DNA from: Halodesulfovibrio sp.
GTDB taxonomy: Bacteria > Desulfobacterota > Desulfovibrionia > Desulfovibrionales > Desulfovibrionaceae
DNA length: 35,114 bases
NCBI GenBank assembly: GCA_003252375.1
Contig: QKEJ01000171.1
Coordinates: 1-35,114 of the forward strand
Direction of reading: 5' to 3'
In this document: positions 32,301-35,114 of the stretch, one piece after another
Numbering within the stretch: the stretch's first letter is position 1
How the letters are laid out: the number at the start of each line of letters is the position of its first letter
The notes under the pieces: model-generated
Databases searched by the model: none
Told to the model about the DNA's origin: nothing
Seen by the model: the letters and a program-made list of their open reading frames with translations, nothing else
Program-made: the position numbers and the translations under genes

Positions 32301-32302
32301 TG

Positions 32303-33322
32303 CTATTGCGCTCCCTGCGCATTGGCCGTGGCGGCGTCCTTGATGGCAAGGTCAATCCAGGGCTGCTCCACCTGCTCCTTGAGCCAGGTAATGTAGGAGG
32401 GGCTGCCAAGGTTCTTGAACTGGGCGGATTCCGCAGCGGTGGGGGTGTAGCTGGTCATGCCCTTGCTTTCGAGGAACTTCACGCGGTCCTGCACCTGCGA
32501 TTCCACGAATTCGCGGGTCAGCACGTTGGCTTCGTGGGAGGCCTTGCGCAGGGCGGTGCGCTGGGCGTCGCTCAGGGAATCGAGCAGTTCGCCGTTGATG
32601 AGCAGGAACTGGTCGGAATACTGCACGTTGGCAAGGCACAGATACTTCTGCACTTCATAGAGGCTGCCCATGATGATGTAGGTGGGCGGGTTCATCTGGC
32701 CGTCTGCCACGCCGGTCTTCAGGGCGAGGTAGACTTCGGTCCACGGAATGGGCGTGCCGGATGCGCCGAAGGCTTCGTACATGGCCACCTGGCTGGTATC
32801 CATGGCGCGGAACTTCAGGCCCTTGAAATCGGCAGGGGAGTGGATGGGGGCATTGGAGGTGAAGGCGAGGAAGCCGCCTTCCTCCACCACGTCCAGCAGC
32901 TCGATGCCGGTGCGTTCACGCAGGGTGGCGCGGGCCTTCTTCATGAAGTCGCTGGTGTCGAAGAACACGTGCGCGGCCTTGTAGCTGTTGAACAGGAAGG
33001 GGATGTTGGTGGCGAACATCTCGGGGAACACGGTCTGGAGTCCGCCGTAGGAGGCCACGTTGATGATGGGGCCGCTCATGACCTGCTCCATGCGCTGTTC
33101 CTCGTTGCCCAGCTGGCTGTTGGGGAACAGGCTTACTTCAATGGCGCCGGCGGTTTCCTTTTCCAGCAGCTGCTTGAAGTGGGAGGCGAAGTAGTGCACG
33201 GCGTTGTCCGTGTCACTGGGCGGTCCGTTGTAGCTCATCTTGATGGTTGTGGCGGCCAGCGCCCCTGCGGGAATGGCCATCACCAGCATCAGCACCAGGC
33301 TCAGCAGTTTCATCCGTTTCAT
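32303..33322 (-). CDS. dctP: TRAP transporter periplasmic substrate-binding protein (DctP family)
   Basis: 339 residues from the ATG at 33322 (GAGAGGA upstream), beginning with a signal peptide cleaved after GALA. The DctP core is evident: LFPNSQLGNEEQRMEQVMSG, FKGLKFRAMDTSQV with the Arg that binds a substrate carboxylate, and TEVYLALKTGVADGQMNPP. The substrate is therefore probably an organic acid or an amino-acid-like molecule. The co-transcribed D,D-dipeptidase hints at a dipeptide or modified peptide (inference). It is the first gene of the operon, divergent from an IclR regulator, with operator-like repeats overlapping its promoter. Confidence 0.94.
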   Translation of the reverse strand: MKRMKLLSLVLMLVMAIPAGALAATTIKMSYNGPPSDTDNAVHYFASHFKQLLEKETAGAIEVSLFPNSQLGNEEQRMEQVMSGPIINVASYGGLQTVFPEMFATNIPFLFNSYKAAHVFFDTSDFMKKARATLRERTGIELLDVVEEGGFLAFTSNAPIHSPADFKGLKFRAMDTSQVAMYEAFGASGTPIPWTEVYLALKTGVADGQMNPPTYIIMGSLYEVQKYLCLANVQYSDQFLLINGELLDSLSDAQRTALRKASHEANVLTREFVESQVQDRVKFLESKGMTSYTPTAAESAQFKNLGSPSYITWLKEQVEQPWIDLAIKDAATANAQGAQ

Positions 33323-33473
33323 GGCATCCTCTCTGGTATGTTGTCCGGGAAAATGAAGAAATCCTGACAAACCATATGTCACGTTCCGCCATTTTCGTTA
33401 AGGGCTTTGGAGACACGGACGCTCGGAGCACGCAGCGCGGCCTTGCCGTACAGGCGTGCATTCTGGTGTTCGT

Positions 33474-33594
33474 GTATTGTAATGCAATACTTTCTACCAA
33501 ATAGCAATACCGCTGACAAAAAGGCGCGTCAACGGTTTTCACAAAAAAAGCATTATTGGCATGGAATTCAGGAATGAAAAATGGCGAGTATTGC
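33474..33594 (-). promoter_or_regulatory. TRAP operon promoter with GTATTGC/GCAATAC operator repeats
   Basis: On the minus strand, TTGTCA (33514-33519) is followed after 17 bases by TAGAAA (33491-33496). The plus-strand heptamer GCAATAC lies inside the spacer (33504-33510) and just past the -10 (33484-33490). The latter forms the palindrome GTATTG-TAATG-CAATAC (33474-33490). A fourth, inverted copy GTATTGC is at 33588-33594, nearer the IclR gene. These are good candidates for IclR-family operator sites. The rest of the 355-base divergent region is AT-rich with no gene. Confidence 0.6.
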
Positions 33595-33677
33595 AAAAAT
33601 GTGAATATGGACGGCGAACGGGCGTTGTCAGGAAAAAGTCGTTGGACGGAAACCGCAAGACGCGATAGCGTTGCCCC

Positions 33678-34454
33678 ATGGCGGAAAAGAGTAAATCAAA
33701 ACGGGATAATCCCTTGTTCGTGGGCTCGGTTGAGCGTGGCATGCAGGTGCTGGAAGCCTTTGACGAAGGGCATCTGCAGCTGGGGCTCAATGATCTGGTG
33801 GAGCGGACCGGACTGAACCGGAGTGCGGTGCAGCGGTTTCTGCACACGTGGGAGACGCTGGGCTATCTGTACAAGGATGGTACGACCAAGCGCTATCAGT
33901 TGAGCCCCAAGGTGATGGGGCTGGGGTACAATTTCCTGCGCGGGGAACGACTGGTGGAAGTGGCCACCCCGTTTTTGCTGGATGCCCGGGAGCGCACCGG
34001 CAACTCGGTGTATCTGGGCACGCTGTTTGATACCTCCATCATTTACCTCATCCGCCTGCCGCAGCGCCTCCTGCTGTTGGAAGGCACCCTGCCGGGACGG
34101 CGCGTTCCCGCCTTCTGCGGGGGCAGGGCGTTTCTCTCCTGCCTGTCGGACCCGGAAATTCTGGAGATTCTGCACCGCTCGCAACGCACGCTCATTACCC
34201 CGCACACCATAACGGACGTGGACGCCATCATGCGCGAGGTGGCATTGGTGCGTGAGCGGGGGTACTGTATTTCGCAGCAGGAGCAACTGGTGGGGGAAAT
34301 TGCCGTTTCCGCCCCCGTGCTGGACAGAAAAGGTACGCCGCGTGCCGCAGTGTATATTTCCGCCCGGATTACCGAGTGGCCTGCGGAGAAGGTTGCCGCG
34401 GAGCTTGCCCCCGTGGTGCTGGAAACCGCCGGGATGATCGGGGGGCAGTTGTAG
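33678..34454 (+). CDS. IclR-family transcriptional regulator
   Basis: 258 residues, the usual IclR length. The N-terminal winged helix (VGSVERGMQVLEAF; LGLNDLVERTGLNRSAVQRFL; LGYLYKDGTTKRYQLSPKVM) is followed by the GAF-like effector domain (LLDARERTGNSVYLG, GRRVPAFCGGRAFLSCLSD, ERGYCISQQEQLVGEIAVSAPV). It is divergent from the TRAP-dipeptidase operon and is the obvious local regulator, responding to the transported compound or its breakdown product. The ATG at 33678 lacks a strong ribosome site; a start two or three codons away is not available, so I keep it. Confidence 0.92.
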   Translation: MAEKSKSKRDNPLFVGSVERGMQVLEAFDEGHLQLGLNDLVERTGLNRSAVQRFLHTWETLGYLYKDGTTKRYQLSPKVMGLGYNFLRGERLVEVATPFLLDARERTGNSVYLGTLFDTSIIYLIRLPQRLLLLEGTLPGRRVPAFCGGRAFLSCLSDPEILEILHRSQRTLITPHTITDVDAIMREVALVRERGYCISQQEQLVGEIAVSAPVLDRKGTPRAAVYISARITEWPAEKVAAELAPVVLETAGMIGGQL

Positions 34455-34562
34455 GTTTCCGTTCTACTTTCTGCTGGTTTGCTTTGATTGTTGCAAAATG
34501 AGGACTTGGCGGGGGGGAGTACAAGTCTCAGCAGGCATGCAGGGCCTTTGGAGCTGTTGGGA

Positions 34563-34961
34563 TTAATAGCCCCTTTTTCCGGGAATGACTCCTCGCACTC
34601 CACCGCGCGGATCAAGGCAATCACCTTTGCGGCGTGGGATGAGATGGATGTGGGCGTGGAATATGGTTTGGCCTGCATCGAAGCCGTTGTTGATGCCGAT
34701 ATTGAAACCCGTGACGGACGGGTCATCCTGTTGGATGGATTCTTTCAGTCGGTGCAGAAGTATGTCTGCATCGGCTTTTTCTTTGTCCGTCAGACTGAAA
34801 TAATCCGGTGTATGCCGCTTGGGGATAATGAGCAGGTGGCCATCTGTGACTGGATATTTGTCCCGGAGAACGATGCAGGTGTCGTGCTCGGCTACCGGTT
34901 CGGCGTTGGAGATGAGCTCGCAGAAAATGCAACTGTTATGCGTAGTGTAGTGGTCAGACAA
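34563..34961 (-). CDS. HIT-family nucleotide-binding protein (HINT-like)
   Basis: 132 residues. The histidine triad is H102-A-H104-I-H106-L-I, with H104 as the expected nucleophile for nucleoside phosphoramidate or dinucleotide hydrolysis. C11-x-x-C14 near the N-terminus, with H50 and H102, matches the zinc site of many bacterial HIT proteins. The C-terminal PRGGVRGVIPGK is characteristic of this subgroup. The start is TTG at 34961 with AGGA at a suitable distance; no ATG exists before CIFC. It overlaps the stop of the upstream gene by eight bases (TTGTCTGA), so translation is probably coupled. Confidence 0.9.
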   Translation of the reverse strand: MSDHYTTHNSCIFCELISNAEPVAEHDTCIVLRDKYPVTDGHLLIIPKRHTPDYFSLTDKEKADADILLHRLKESIQQDDPSVTGFNIGINNGFDAGQTIFHAHIHLIPRRKGDCLDPRGGVRGVIPGKRGY

Positions 34962-35114
34962 AACGGAATCCTGCCTGTTCGATGTCGTGGATGATGGTCT
35001 GAAGGTCCTCGTTGCTGCTGTTTACTTCAGGCACAAAGAGCCGCTCCTTGCCGTCATCCAGCAGGTGGTGCAGCCGCGTGAGGAAATGGGCCTTGATCTC
35101 ACCGGACTCAAACC
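34954..35114 (-). CDS. Unrecognised protein, C-terminal 52 residues (gene enters from the right edge)
   Basis: An open minus-strand frame runs from the window edge to TGA at 34954-34956. It encodes a charged, helical C-terminus: FESGEIKAHFLTRLHHLLDD, then KERLFVPEVNSSNEDLQTII and ending GFRFV. The eight-base overlap with the HIT start codon supports it as real and in the same operon. It is too short to assign a family. Confidence 0.65.
   Translation of the reverse strand, partial: FESGEIKAHFLTRLHHLLDDGKERLFVPEVNSSNEDLQTIIHDIEQAGFRFV

Overview
The window is about 35 kb of GC-rich (roughly 60%) bacterial chromosome. It probably comes from a Desulfovibrio-like sulfate reducer (Desulfovibrionaceae). 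This is inferred from the gene mix: a sulfide:quinone oxidoreductase-like flavoprotein with a DUF1641 partner, two Cys-containing Rrf2 regulators, a C-GCAxxG-C-C redox protein, a DctPQM TRAP transporter and a sigma-54 promoter. The order universal stress protein - hisC - cmk is, from memory, also found in D. vulgaris. No rRNA, tRNA, CRISPR array, insertion sequence or prophage was seen. The window looks like ordinary chromosome with small operons separated by hairpin terminators.

Layout, left to right. 1-6.3 kb: the end of an outer-membrane barrel gene, an MFS exporter, a DODA-type dioxygenase, then on the minus strand usp, hisC and cmk, and a small protein behind a textbook sigma-54 promoter. 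6.3-9.6 kb: a CinA-type amidohydrolase, an unrecognised 291-residue protein, a secreted solute-binding protein fused to a cytidine-deaminase-like domain with no catalytic residues, and a PilZ protein. 9.7-14.1 kb: an RND efflux pump with its adaptor lipoprotein but no outer-membrane channel. 14.3-17.2 kb: a YhcH-family protein, a sensor kinase and a single-domain response regulator. 17.3-20.6 kb: the SQR-like enzyme with DUF1641, and two Rrf2 regulators. 20.8-23.3 kb: a 63-residue protein with a repeated WDMW motif, a radical SAM/SPASM protein and a sulfotransferase. 23.3-29.4 kb: a LysR regulator interrupted by an in-frame UGA, a divergent C-GCAxxG-C-C redox protein, and a macA-macB-outer membrane factor operon. 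29.6-34.5 kb: a TRAP transporter operon ending in a VanX-like D,D-dipeptidase, with a divergent IclR regulator. 34.5-35.1 kb: a HIT protein overlapping the end of an unrecognised gene.

The two strongest leads are as follows. (1) The LysR gene at 23269-24198 reads through a single UGA in the same frame into a complete LysR C-terminus. The UGA stands where related regulators commonly have Cys (Cys-Ser-Tyr-Arg), and it is followed at the right distance by a hairpin with a GGUC loop and a bulged U. This fits a selenocysteine-containing transcription factor. Two LysR-type T-N11-A boxes, 32 bp apart, lie between it and the divergent redox gene. (2) The gene at 7909-9108 joins an exported family-3 solute-binding domain to a cytidine deaminase fold in which all three zinc cysteines and the catalytic glutamate are replaced while the ribose-contacting Asn and Glu remain. 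This suggests a periplasmic nucleoside-binding or sensing protein.
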